DNA of 34,635 nt from a virus. The stretch spans positions 1 through 34,635 of the IMG/VR virus record IMGVR_UViG_3300017741_000024. One strand, 5' to 3'. The translations under genes and the position numbers were made by a program. Positions within the stretch are counted from its first letter, which is position 1. Every line of letters starts with the position of its first letter. Below are positions 17,246 through 25,043 of this stretch, in pieces. The notes under the pieces are model-generated. The model had not been told where the DNA came from, made no database searches, and worked only from the letters and a program-made list of their open reading frames with translations.

Positions 17246-20095
17246 CTAATCCTTATCTAATACTTGTAGCTGACCGTATGATAAATCATCAGCTTCTACA
17301 TCTGCATTATCAAGCAAGCTCTGGAATCTAGGATGTGTTAAGTTAAATCCTACAACGTATGTCTGTGCTAATTTAACAGGAGTATCTTTACCTAGTGAAG
17401 CCTTCTCAGATTTAGGAGTTGCAACTACATTCTCATCCATAAGTTCTTGCTTAAATGTTTTATAGTCAGCACCACGTATGGATAACCACTTCCTAAAATG
17501 TGTTCTATCAATCATCATAGTTCCTTTATCAAATGGCTCAGCTGCAGATTTCCTAAACACATCAAGTCTTATTCTTATATCACCTCTTGGTATTCTAGAG
17601 AAATCAGGTTGTGCTTTCTGCCCTGTTGTATGCATGATAGTAACGGATGTATCAGCTGAATCAGCCATGTACTCTGCAACAAGATCGAATGCGTCTACTT
17701 GATTCTCTTGTACTGACCTGCGTATCGCACCTATTTGTGCTAGTACCCATTCAGTAGACTGTTCATAGTCATAATCAATAAGACCCCAATCTTTTGCTAA
17801 GCTCATAGATAAGTCAGCAAGTATAATAGATTGCTCCCAGTATCTTTCTTGACCACCAAAGTTACATCTATATTTCTTAGCAAAGTTATCTGAAGCTTCA
17901 GCTATAATAGATTGAATACCTTCTTCACCCATCTCTACTAAGTTCTTTATAAATATTTTGCCTGCATGTCCATAGTTTGTATGAATAGCTTGGTATATCT
18001 TCTTACCTACATCACTGTTCCTTGTAAATACATCAGTCTGAGGTACTGTTAATTCTAATAATCTAGCCATCTGTGCGTCAGTATCAAGACCAGAAGCTAT
18101 AAGTTTACTTTGTAAAGACTTGTTGGTAGATACCAATACGGGTGTAGCCCAAGTCTTAGCGTCCCTTTCTTCAGCATTTCTATTAAGCCTTGCCTTGTCA
18201 CGCCCTTGTGATACCCAGTAGCAGAAGTCTCCGACCTCTTTATCACTCATCATGGTTACTTCATCTATTGTAAGAGGTAGATTGCCATACGTACCAAGGC
18301 GTGAGAACAAAGCCATCTGAGTATACTTAGCTGCAAAGTGTAGCTTCTCAGGATCTCCGTATATAGACTGAGCCCAGTACTGAGCTAATGTTTTACCACC
18401 ACCTGTTGGACCATACAAAGATATCGTTAGTCCTTTGAGCCCTGTAAAATTATATAGTGGTGCTGAGAATCCTACACCTAATGCAAACATGTGTGATTTT
18501 AAATGGGCTTTCTCCATTATAGACGTGAGGTTTACCCATTGTTCTAATGAACCTTTAGTATTATATAAGTCCGCACCTTGTCTTTGTATTATAGACGCTA
18601 AGCTTATAGTCTCTTCTACTACAGAGCCGTCAGGCTTACGCTTGATTAATGTGTTACCTAGTAGGAAAGATTTATTCTTTTCTTTCCACCCCATAGTTGA
18701 GTATAGATTCGTCATTGTGCGAATCTGTCTCAGCTCATCCATGTAAGTCCTTAACATAAGTTGAAAATACTCCGTTTGTTTCTTATTGTAAAGTACAATA
18801 CCTTGATCTGCTATAGCACTAGGAAACTCTCTAGCCCCATCAGTAAGGTACGCTTGTCTTAAATTCAGTTCTTGCCACCCCATGTGTGGTCTATCCCAAT
18901 GAAATCTAACTGTTTCATAGCCTAGTGATTCATCAAGACCATAGCCTACGGGGTATATATCAAACTTACATACATCAATATCTGTGTCATCAATGGTTAC
19001 TTTGATACCATCTTTAGTTCTTTTAAATGGTTTAGGCATGGGTACAGCGTTAGCTACTTTGTCAGGAGCCTGCTTTATTATGGGAGCTTCTTGATATTGC
19101 ACACCTAGTCTAGCTGGTGAGCCTATCTTTCCCTTGTATTTACAACCCCTACAGCCTGTAGGTCTACTAGATTCAAACTTAGCACAGGTAGTGGGGCCTG
19201 ACGCAGACTCTTTCCATTGATTTAACTTCTGCTTAGTTGACCTTTCACTATACCCAGTATGCCCCTTAGACCACTCTATTGCTGTTGTTTCAGGGTCTTG
19301 GCAGAAAGCGGCTACCCCTATTAAACTGTACCATAACGGCTCATCTACCTTATCTTGATTGTCTATAGCCCACTCTATCTGTTTACATTTCTTAGCAACC
19401 ACTGAGCCGACAGCTGGTTGGTATTCATTCTTAGTGGCTAGGTTATCCAACAACGAGTTGTCATGTGTGCTGCTCTTTTGGTGATCACCCGCTACGTAGT
19501 AGTATGATAAGCGTTGCTTTAAAATCTCAGGGCTAGTTGCCTCAGACTCTACTAATACCTTAACTTCATTACCATTCTTTGGATTGTGAGTGCCCACAGG
19601 TCGTAGTACTAGTGCACTATTTGCTGTAAGTCCTGCGTCTATCTTAAATTCTTTTTGTATAGCGGCTTGTTTCATAGCCTCAGCTAATGGTTTCCACTGC
19701 TCAGGTGGTAGCTCTTCATCTAGTACCCAGTATACATGCAGTCCATTACCTGAATGTACTATCATAGGCTTGGGTAACTTCAGGTCAGATACAAATTTAC
19801 CTAGTGCTACTAGTCCTTCTTTCCATGAAGGGTATGGTTTATTACCACCGCAATCTATATCTATAGCTACTACCTTAGTAGCTCTTACGTTATCTTGTTT
19901 CCTGTTACCCTTTTGCTTAAACGCAGATATTGCGAAGTAAGTATTGTTATTAGTTTTGTCAAGTCTTTCACATACTTGTGCAAGTTCGTCCACAGACTTA
20001 AAGAATCCCTGCCTTCTACCGTCAGGATTGATGACAGTAGTTACATAAAACCCCTCAGCTGGTAAAACTTGCTGGAGAAATTCCAACATATTCAT
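17246..20095 (-). CDS. Primase-helicase: AEP-type primase plus DUF927-like helicase
   Basis: The 949-residue protein is a likely replicative primase and helicase. The N-terminal third fits an archaeo-eukaryotic primase: AIDID at 77-81 (metal-binding DxD), HSGNGLH at 114-120, KID at 151-153 and RPVGTHN at 165-171. A Cys cluster (C304, C315, C318 in TGCRGC) resembles a zinc motif between primase and helicase. From about 375 a DUF927-like region follows (GWKEKNKSFLLG), with Walker A GPTGGGKT at 562-569 and Walker B LTIDE at 608-612. T7 gp4 joins a different primase type to a RecA-fold helicase, so this is a functional substitute, not a homologue. ATGs at 20095 and 20089 are both possible. It is the last gene of the leftward block and follows a hairpin (20116-20141). 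Confidence 0.85.
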   Translation of the reverse strand: MNMLEFLQQVLPAEGFYVTTVINPDGRRQGFFKSVDELAQVCERLDKTNNNTYFAISAFKQKGNRKQDNVRATKVVAIDIDCGGNKPYPSWKEGLVALGKFVSDLKLPKPMIVHSGNGLHVYWVLDEELPPEQWKPLAEAMKQAAIQKEFKIDAGLTANSALVLRPVGTHNPKNGNEVKVLVESEATSPEILKQRLSYYYVAGDHQKSSTHDNSLLDNLATKNEYQPAVGSVVAKKCKQIEWAIDNQDKVDEPLWYSLIGVAAFCQDPETTAIEWSKGHTGYSERSTKQKLNQWKESASGPTTCAKFESSRPTGCRGCKYKGKIGSPARLGVQYQEAPIIKQAPDKVANAVPMPKPFKRTKDGIKVTIDDTDIDVCKFDIYPVGYGLDESLGYETVRFHWDRPHMGWQELNLRQAYLTDGAREFPSAIADQGIVLYNKKQTEYFQLMLRTYMDELRQIRTMTNLYSTMGWKEKNKSFLLGNTLIKRKPDGSVVEETISLASIIQRQGADLYNTKGSLEQWVNLTSIMEKAHLKSHMFALGVGFSAPLYNFTGLKGLTISLYGPTGGGKTLAQYWAQSIYGDPEKLHFAAKYTQMALFSRLGTYGNLPLTIDEVTMMSDKEVGDFCYWVSQGRDKARLNRNAEERDAKTWATPVLVSTNKSLQSKLIASGLDTDAQMARLLELTVPQTDVFTRNSDVGKKIYQAIHTNYGHAGKIFIKNLVEMGEEGIQSIIAEASDNFAKKYRCNFGGQERYWEQSIILADLSMSLAKDWGLIDYDYEQSTEWVLAQIGAIRRSVQENQVDAFDLVAEYMADSADTSVTIMHTTGQKAQPDFSRIPRGDIRIRLDVFRKSAAEPFDKGTMMIDRTHFRKWLSIRGADYKTFKQELMDENVVATPKSEKASLGKDTPVKLAQTYVVGFNLTHPRFQSLLDNADVEADDLSYGQLQVLDKD

Positions 20096-20115
20096 ATTTG
20101 CTTTACCTTTATTAC

Positions 20116-20141
20116 GGTGGCTAGACCTTTATCTAACCACC
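20116..20141 (-). promoter_or_regulatory. Intergenic hairpin upstream of the primase-helicase gene
   Basis: In the 56-base gap before the primase-helicase, GGTGGCTAGA (20116-20125) and TCTAACCACC (20132-20141) form a 10-base inverted repeat around a 6-base loop. In the leftward transcript the single mismatch becomes a G-U pair, so the RNA stem is continuous. No U-run follows, so it is not a typical intrinsic terminator. It could be an RNase processing site, an operator or a translational control element. The function is not determined. Confidence 0.55.
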
Positions 20142-20151
20142 ATTTGTTATA

Positions 20152-20433
20152 TTATTCCTTTTTCTCTAAAACCTCAAGAAGGCTCTTGAACCTATCCTTC
20201 TGCTCTATAGCTATAATCCTAGGCATTGGCCACCCATCACCCATGATTGCTAGTAGTTGCCTAAGCATATCTCTAACTCTCTCATCATTCTTCTTACGGA
20301 CAGGCTTACCTTTAACCCATCCGTAATAAGTCATGCGAGATACCTCTAAAAGCTCAGCCATGTTACTAGTAGTAAGTAACATATGTTTCCTAAGAGCTTC
20401 TACTTTCTTAAAGTCTAGAGGTAACTTAGCCAT
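20152..20433 (-). CDS. Small HTH DNA-binding protein
   Basis: The 93-residue product has a Cro/XRE-style helix-turn-helix: residues about 13-42, with the sequence LLTTSNMAELLEVSRMTYYG followed by WVKGKPVRKKN, the pattern of a repressor-type HTH with an aromatic recognition helix. After this comes a helical tail (MLRQLLAIM...GWPMPRIIAIEQKDRFKSLLEVLE). It probably binds DNA as a regulator or helps replication initiation. It lies between the single-stranded DNA-binding protein gene (3-base gap upstream) and the primase-helicase, with a hairpin after its stop. The target is unknown; autoregulation at the hairpin is a possibility without direct support. Confidence 0.7.
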   Translation of the reverse strand: MAKLPLDFKKVEALRKHMLLTTSNMAELLEVSRMTYYGWVKGKPVRKKNDERVRDMLRQLLAIMGDGWPMPRIIAIEQKDRFKSLLEVLEKKE

Positions 20434-20436
20434 TGG

Positions 20437-21171
20437 TTACTCCCCAACAAGCTTAGCTATCTCAGCAGCTAAGTCGTCGTCAGATGACACAACTGGTACA
20501 TCTTCAGGCTCTTCAACTGGTACAGGTTTAGCTTTAGGTTTAGCTTTAGCTACAGGCTTTACTGGTTTGTCTTCCTCCGCAGCAGCTGCAGGAACGTTCA
20601 CACTTATGTCAACTTGTTCCTCTGTGTCAGACTCTACTGAATCACTGGCTGCTGATACGTATCCATCTTCTTCCTCAAAGTTAAACTTGCCTGCTCCATC
20701 AGACCCCTCAACATATTGGATAACTTGTACTGCTCTAAGTCTTAGAGTAACACCTTGACCAATAGATGGTGAGCTATAGAAAGCTATAGCACCATTGACT
20801 TTAAGTTCTGAACCACCCCATATGTTATGGTTAACCATAGGGTTGTTCTTTGCGTCAAAGACAGATGGTTTGTACGCCGCTTTAGATTTAAACTTAATTA
20901 GAATGTTACCTGTTTCATTACCATCATCATCTTCTTCTTTAGAATAAGGTAACGGTGCACTCTTAAATTTAGTTTTAGGCTTAGCCTCTTTCAAAGCTTT
21001 TATCCCTGCTAGTAATTCAGCATTGATAAGATCAACTATAGGCTTAGCCTCCTCTTCAGGTACAGCAAGAGTAACTTTATATACTCCTTCTGCGTCAAAT
21101 TGAGTGTCGGGTTTACTTATGTAAGGGTAATTTGCGACACCCACTGGGGTTGTAAATGTTTTATTAGCCAT
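20437..21171 (-). CDS. Single-stranded DNA-binding protein (DUF2815/T7 gp2.5-like)
   Basis: The 244-residue protein opens MANKTFTTPVGVANYPYISK with FDAEGVYKVTLAVPEEEA, as in DUF2815-type phage ssDNA-binding proteins. The body (about 1-165) looks like an OB-fold, with DFDAKNNPMV-like and NGAIAFYSSPSIGQGVTLRL segments. A disordered acidic stretch (about 165-205, EEEDGYVSAASD), a Lys/Pro/Ala linker and a final acidic tail (SSDDDLAAEIAKLVGE) follow. Acidic C-terminal tails are how T7 gp2.5 and bacterial SSB contact polymerase and helicase, so this one likely does too. It stands between a Cys-motif gene and an HTH gene within the replication cluster. Confidence 0.75.
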   Translation of the reverse strand: MANKTFTTPVGVANYPYISKPDTQFDAEGVYKVTLAVPEEEAKPIVDLINAELLAGIKALKEAKPKTKFKSAPLPYSKEEDDDGNETGNILIKFKSKAAYKPSVFDAKNNPMVNHNIWGGSELKVNGAIAFYSSPSIGQGVTLRLRAVQVIQYVEGSDGAGKFNFEEEDGYVSAASDSVESDTEEQVDISVNVPAAAAEEDKPVKPVAKAKPKAKPVPVEEPEDVPVVSSDDDLAAEIAKLVGE

Positions 21172-21849
21172 TTATTTTTCCTCAATATTAGTTATATAAC
21201 CTACCTCAACAGAGAAACCGAAGTCCTCTGCGGTAGCTGATTGTCCACTAAGCGTTGCAAGTTCTCCTGTAACATACTTTACTTCGTCAGTACCTGTATA
21301 TGTATCAACATATTTCTGAGTATCCTCAGGTAAGAACCCACCAAACTTAAAAGTAAGTCTTGGGTAGTTAACGTTCTCATCAAAAGATAGTATCGTCCTA
21401 CATATTTCAGGAACAATACCTCTCATAGATAATGTTTTATGATACGCATTCAAGTTCTTTAATGACGAAGGTGTTATATGTAACAGACACACACCTCGCC
21501 TTGGTTTGTCCACAAGGATAACGGCTACTCTTTTTATATCAGAGCAATCTTTAACCTTGAATCCTGATGGTGTTATCCTAGAACCCCATGCATTACGTGG
21601 ACATAATACACAGATATCGTTCTGAGGTGACACACTATTCTTATTAGGTGTCTTACCATCAAGAGAAAAACAATCAGGTGATGTCGAATCTCTATCATCT
21701 GACCATTCACTTTCATACCACATCTTAGACACGTCAGGGTTTGCACCCACGAACACCACCTCTAAACTTGTATCAGATAGAGTGTCGCATTCACCGTCCG
21801 TGATCACGCTGAAAGTAGAATTTTTTATAGAAAGCTTAGACCTGTTCAT
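21172..21849 (-). CDS. Replication-region protein with four-Cys motif, function unknown
   Basis: The 225-residue product has four cysteines spaced as a possible metal site: C60, C80, C83 and C102 (within DICVLCPRNAWGS and KDCSDIKRVAV). A C-terminal half that looks like a compact beta-rich domain follows (LLHITPSSLKNLNAYHK, GFLPEDTQKYVD). It overlaps the upstream gene (21849) by one base and ends directly before the ssDNA-binding gene. Proteins of this design recur next to ssDNA-binding proteins in marine phages, in my recollection. A role in recombination or replication is plausible from neighbourhood, but no enzymatic motif is seen. Not assigned to a named family. Confidence 0.7.
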   Translation of the reverse strand: MNRSKLSIKNSTFSVITDGECDTLSDTSLEVVFVGANPDVSKMWYESEWSDDRDSTSPDCFSLDGKTPNKNSVSPQNDICVLCPRNAWGSRITPSGFKVKDCSDIKRVAVILVDKPRRGVCLLHITPSSLKNLNAYHKTLSMRGIVPEICRTILSFDENVNYPRLTFKFGGFLPEDTQKYVDTYTGTDEVKYVTGELATLSGQSATAEDFGFSVEVGYITNIEEK

Positions 21850-22250
21850 TAGTCTTCCACTTTATTAGCTGGTTTCCTTACATTAATATCTATTCGTGTA
21901 CCATAATTTACTCCTGATGGCACAACTTTCTCTTCTTCAATATATCCTTTTACTGCTCGCTTACTAACTCGTTTCTCTAGTAAATCATAAGCCTCATTAT
22001 CTTTTATAAACTCAAGCACTGCGTCCCAATCAGCTACCTGTGCGTAGTCACTAGTAGTTAAGAATGCTGTACCTTTAGCTGTCTTAAACGAATCAACTCC
22101 CTCTTCGTCAGCTCTGTTTTTAATCCAAGCCTCAAGCTTAATCATTTGCTCTTTGATACCCATAACTTTTTCCTTAGCCTCAGACTCAATAGATTCTTTC
22201 TGACTTCTTAGTTTAAGGTATGCCTCTATAACTTTATTTACAGTCAACAT
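21849..22250 (-). CDS. Small helical protein, Gam-like in outline, function unknown
   Basis: I prefer the ATG at 22250 (product MLTVNKVIEAYLK..., 133 residues) because AGAGGA lies 6 bases upstream; an upstream ATG at 22265 would add five residues. The first 60 residues are a probable coiled coil (LKLRSQKESIESEAKEKV, then MGIKEQMIKLEAWIKN). A compact domain follows (KGTAFLTTSDYAQVADWDAV, FIKDNEAYDLLEKRV, PSGVNYGTRIDI). Coiled coil plus small domain recalls host-nuclease inhibitors such as Gam, but this is only a resemblance of outline. The gene stands between the SNF2-like helicase and the Cys-motif protein; the helicase stop is 1 base upstream of the preferred start. Confidence 0.7.
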   Translation of the reverse strand: MLTVNKVIEAYLKLRSQKESIESEAKEKVMGIKEQMIKLEAWIKNRADEEGVDSFKTAKGTAFLTTSDYAQVADWDAVLEFIKDNEAYDLLEKRVSKRAVKGYIEEEKVVPSGVNYGTRIDINVRKPANKVED

Positions 22251-22251
22251 A

Positions 22252-23802
22252 TTATTTCCTCTCATTTTTAATAAGGTCTAGTAATAAACCTTGTAGTTTT
22301 TGTTTACATTTAAGACGTTCATACATTTTATATTCAAGTTCGGTCGCCTCTATATGTATAATGTTTGACACGTGTTTCTTCCCTATCCTCTCTATCCTTC
22401 CATTCGCCTGAATGTATTGCTCATTACTAGTCACTGGTCCATACCATATGATTGTGCTAGCCGCTGTCAACGTAAGCCCATGTGCCATAGTGGCAGGGTG
22501 GGCAATAAGGACACGAGGGTCTTTAGCATTTTGAAAGTCATAGAATATCTTGTTTCTTTTTGTAGCTGATACTTCTCCATTGACTACCGCAACGCTCCAT
22601 TGTTTAGAGAGAATCCTCTCCAACATTCTTAACGTACCTGTTAGTGGTACAAATACTATTACCTTACCGTCAACTTGTTCTAATACTTCTTTAACAACAT
22701 TGACTCGTGGTGTGCAATCTACTTCTATATGATCACCATCATCACCGTATACAACACCGCAACTTATCTGTACAAGTTTCTGTAGTTTAACTGCCTCGTT
22801 AACAGCAGTTATAGTTCCTTCTTCTTCTAGTTCTGTAACAAAATGTTTGAGCATTTTATTGTGATGTTTCTTCTGCTCTGTTGTAAGTTCAACCTTACGT
22901 GTTTGGAATACAGTTTCAGGTAGGTCAAAGCACTCATCTCTTGTGTACCTGACAGCAGGATGTAGTACATGTTTAACTGTGTCTATTGATTCAGGTCGTG
23001 GTATCCACTTCCATTGACTTATCTTCATCATCACTGACTCTTTAAAAGCTGTATAAGTTTTAGAATTATACGGACTATCAACAAGTCTAGCTAAAGCCCA
23101 TGCGTCTGTTGGGTCATTAGGTGTAGGTGTACCAGTCATTAACCAAAGTTTAATCTTGTCATGCTTAGCTATATATTTACGAAGTATCTTAAACCTGTTG
23201 GTAGATGGGTTACGTAAGACAGCCGCCTCATCAACTATGATTAAATCAAACATACCCATAGACTCTTCCGTTATAATAGGAAAGCCATCATGATTTATGA
23301 TATAAAAATCTGCGTCTGTTTTAAGTAACTGCTTTCTTCTAGCACTAGTACCATGTAAAGTAACTGCTTGTCTATGTGGAAAGCTTTTAAATATACTATC
23401 ACCCCATACCCTTTCAAGAGTAGACAGTGGTGATATAACTAAAACCTTACGAATCTCACCTATGTCCATCAGGTAGTCACATGCCCATAAAGCTGATTGA
23501 GTTTTACCTGTTCCAATTTCATTAAGCACCAACGCCTTGTCATGTATAGTTAAAAATGCTGATGTCATTTTCTGATGGTGGTATGGTGTAAAGTCTCCAA
23601 CCCAATCGTAGTAATATAAGATAGGACTTGGTGCCCTGATACCTACCTTCTTCAAAATTTGAACCGACTTAACGGTATGAGGTGTGACAACAAGTTCTCG
23701 GTTGTTATGCTTTAGTCTCCTGGACTCTGGTACTGTGTGTAGTATTTGATTTGGGTGCTCAGGGTTTAGTGCTAGTGCCTTCGCTTGTTTTACTACTATC
23801 AT
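22252..23802 (-). CDS. SNF2-like SF2 helicase/translocase
   Basis: A 516-residue product if it starts at the ATG at 23802, which has GAGAG 8 bases upstream; a TTG two codons earlier (23808) is also open. It carries the helicase set: motif I EIGTGKT (95-101), motif II DEAA (191-194), motif III MTGTP (222-226) and motif VI QANGRIERIG (465-474). A single SNF2 fold without extra nuclease or chromatin domains suggests an ATP-driven DNA translocase used in replication, recombination or defence evasion, as seen in many phages of this type. It overlaps the upstream nuclease gene by 44 bases. Neighbouring VRR-NUC and Cas4-like nucleases make a joint recombination role plausible. Confidence 0.85.
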   Translation of the reverse strand: MIVVKQAKALALNPEHPNQILHTVPESRRLKHNNRELVVTPHTVKSVQILKKVGIRAPSPILYYYDWVGDFTPYHHQKMTSAFLTIHDKALVLNEIGTGKTQSALWACDYLMDIGEIRKVLVISPLSTLERVWGDSIFKSFPHRQAVTLHGTSARRKQLLKTDADFYIINHDGFPIITEESMGMFDLIIVDEAAVLRNPSTNRFKILRKYIAKHDKIKLWLMTGTPTPNDPTDAWALARLVDSPYNSKTYTAFKESVMMKISQWKWIPRPESIDTVKHVLHPAVRYTRDECFDLPETVFQTRKVELTTEQKKHHNKMLKHFVTELEEEGTITAVNEAVKLQKLVQISCGVVYGDDGDHIEVDCTPRVNVVKEVLEQVDGKVIVFVPLTGTLRMLERILSKQWSVAVVNGEVSATKRNKIFYDFQNAKDPRVLIAHPATMAHGLTLTAASTIIWYGPVTSNEQYIQANGRIERIGKKHVSNIIHIEATELEYKMYERLKCKQKLQGLLLDLIKNERK

Positions 23803-24100
23803 ATTCAATACTCTCTATATAATCTTTCACTTCATTAATGGTATCGTCATCATAAACTACAAAACATTTACCATTAGCTCTTTCAATATCTTCCATACAC
23901 CTAACCTGTAAAGCTGTAGGTTTCCTAGTTCTATCTGCTTTACATTCAATACCTATGAATCTACCATTTGCTACAGCGATTCGATCAGGTATCCCTGACT
24001 TACCATATATGCCTGATTGTGGACTATAAAACCACACATCTAAAGACTTTAACATGGTGTCAAGTTTCTTTTTAATTTTACCCTCAGGTGTATTAGCCAT
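23759..24100 (-). CDS. VRR-NUC nuclease
   Basis: The 113-residue product is a stand-alone VRR-NUC domain of the PD-(D/E)xK superfamily. Catalytic residues are visible: D39 in GKSGIPDR, E52 and K54 in FIGIECKAD, and Q65 (TALQ). Such single-domain enzymes nick or cut branched DNA, and phage versions act as Holliday-junction resolvase-like nucleases or repair partners of helicases. Its 3' end overlaps the SNF2-like helicase gene, suggesting coordinated expression. No Shine-Dalgarno sequence is seen before its ATG; the preceding 29 bases hold a promoter-like pair (TTGACA at 24121-24126 and TATAAT at 24101-24106 on this strand), so leaderless or local transcription is conceivable. Confidence 0.85.
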   Translation of the reverse strand: MANTPEGKIKKKLDTMLKSLDVWFYSPQSGIYGKSGIPDRIAVANGRFIGIECKADRTRKPTALQVRCMEDIERANGKCFVVYDDDTINEVKDYIESIEYDSSKTSEGTSTKP

Positions 24101-24126
24101 ATTATATAGATTTACATATATGTCAA
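24101..24126 (-). promoter_or_regulatory. Promoter-like TTGACA/TATAAT pair with short spacer
   Basis: In leftward orientation TTGACA (24121-24126) and TATAAT (24101-24106) are exact consensus boxes, but only 14 bases separate them; 16-18 is the norm. They fill one of the few gaps in this block, directly before the VRR-NUC ATG, which lacks a ribosome site. It may be chance in AT-rich DNA. Confidence 0.25.
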
Positions 24127-24129
24127 GTA

Positions 24130-24795
24130 TTAAGTTCTAGCATACTCGCACATTTTATTTGCTGGGCAATACCTACATAAACCACTAGGTCTTGCTGGAA
24201 AGTTGTTGGACTTATATGACTGGTTGATTCTCTCTATCCTTGATAGTAACTCCCCCCACATAAGCTTGGTGTCTATTAATCTAAATGTTTCTGAGTCTGT
24301 CTTGCCCTCCTTTAACCATATGAAACTGGTCTTCACTTCTTCTATCTGTGGGTAGTGTACAAAAACCTGAAGGGCAAACAGTTCTAGTTGTGTAAAGTCA
24401 GGTCTCCTTTTACCTGTCTTCCAATCCATAACTATAGCTACCTTATCTTTTATAACTAACACATCAAGGATGGATCTGAGCCATGCGTCGTTGTCGTACC
24501 AACCTGTTGGTGTAAGGTTTGCATTTAAGCACAGTTTCTGCTCGAGGTATAACTCTGAATTTTTAGTAAGTGATTCGATTGTTGTGCAAACTTGTTCGTG
24601 TTTGACCGACTCTTCAGGCAGCTGCGTACCAATCTTTAGTCTGTCTTCTAATTGTTTGTGTACTCTCTCGCCATAGATAGTAGCGTCACTACCTTTATCT
24701 TCAACCTCTTTGTTTATACGCTGATGTAGGTACCTCTTTGGGCATTGTTCGTACATCTTAATAGATGAATAGCTATGTGATAGTTGTTCAGTCAT
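24130..24795 (-). CDS. Cas4/AddB-like PD-(D/E)xK nuclease with Fe-S cysteines
   Basis: The 221-residue product is a RecB-family nuclease. H46 (GERVHKQLE), D111, D124 with K126 (MDWKTGK) and Q136 (QLELFALQ) match the catalytic set. C18 in YEQCPKRY and the C-terminal C207-x2-C210-x5-C216 (LCRYCPANKMCEY) match the iron-sulfur cluster cysteines of Cas4 and AddB. These enzymes degrade single-stranded or double-stranded ends with 5'-to-3' or 3'-to-5' polarity. With the ssDNA-binding protein and the helicase it likely forms the phage's recombination or end-processing set. It starts on a TAATG overlap with the upstream gene, probably by translational coupling. No CRISPR genes or arrays are nearby, so Cas4-type adaptation is not implied. 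Confidence 0.8.
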   Translation of the reverse strand: MTEQLSHSYSSIKMYEQCPKRYLHQRINKEVEDKGSDATIYGERVHKQLEDRLKIGTQLPEESVKHEQVCTTIESLTKNSELYLEQKLCLNANLTPTGWYDNDAWLRSILDVLVIKDKVAIVMDWKTGKRRPDFTQLELFALQVFVHYPQIEEVKTSFIWLKEGKTDSETFRLIDTKLMWGELLSRIERINQSYKSNNFPARPSGLCRYCPANKMCEYART

Positions 24796-25043
24796 TACCT
24801 AGTTCTGTTTATTATATCAGTCTTTAGCATTTCAAGTTGCCCCACTTCTTTTACGATATCATCTATAGTAGTTGAGTATCTAGCATAATCGCCATTCATT
24901 TTTAATAATACTATACACCCCTCTACATTTTTGCATTTGTTTACATTTTCACTTGCGTGTTTTAAAAGTTTAAGCACTTCATCTTTCCTAAGTTCACTCT
25001 CTGATTTTATTTCTTTACCATCTGTTCCTATTATGTCTGTCAT
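24795..25043 (-). CDS. Small protein of unknown function
   Basis: The likely start is the ATG at 25043, because it overlaps the polymerase stop as ATGA and GGAG lies upstream; a longer frame (to 25106) would extend deep into the polymerase gene. The 82-residue product (MTDIIGTDGKEIKSESELRK...) is mostly helical and charged, with a small hydrophobic core (CIVLLKMNGDYARYSTTIDD) and two Cys residues. No family was recognised. It is embedded between polymerase and nuclease genes in a translationally coupled chain, so a role in replication is possible. Confidence 0.65.
   Translation of the reverse strand: MTDIIGTDGKEIKSESELRKDEVLKLLKHASENVNKCKNVEGCIVLLKMNGDYARYSTTIDDIVKEVGQLEMLKTDIINRTR

Noticed and set aside
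17230-17300. Bidirectional terminator between the convergent operons
   Set aside because: No stem with flanking T-runs was found around the two stops.
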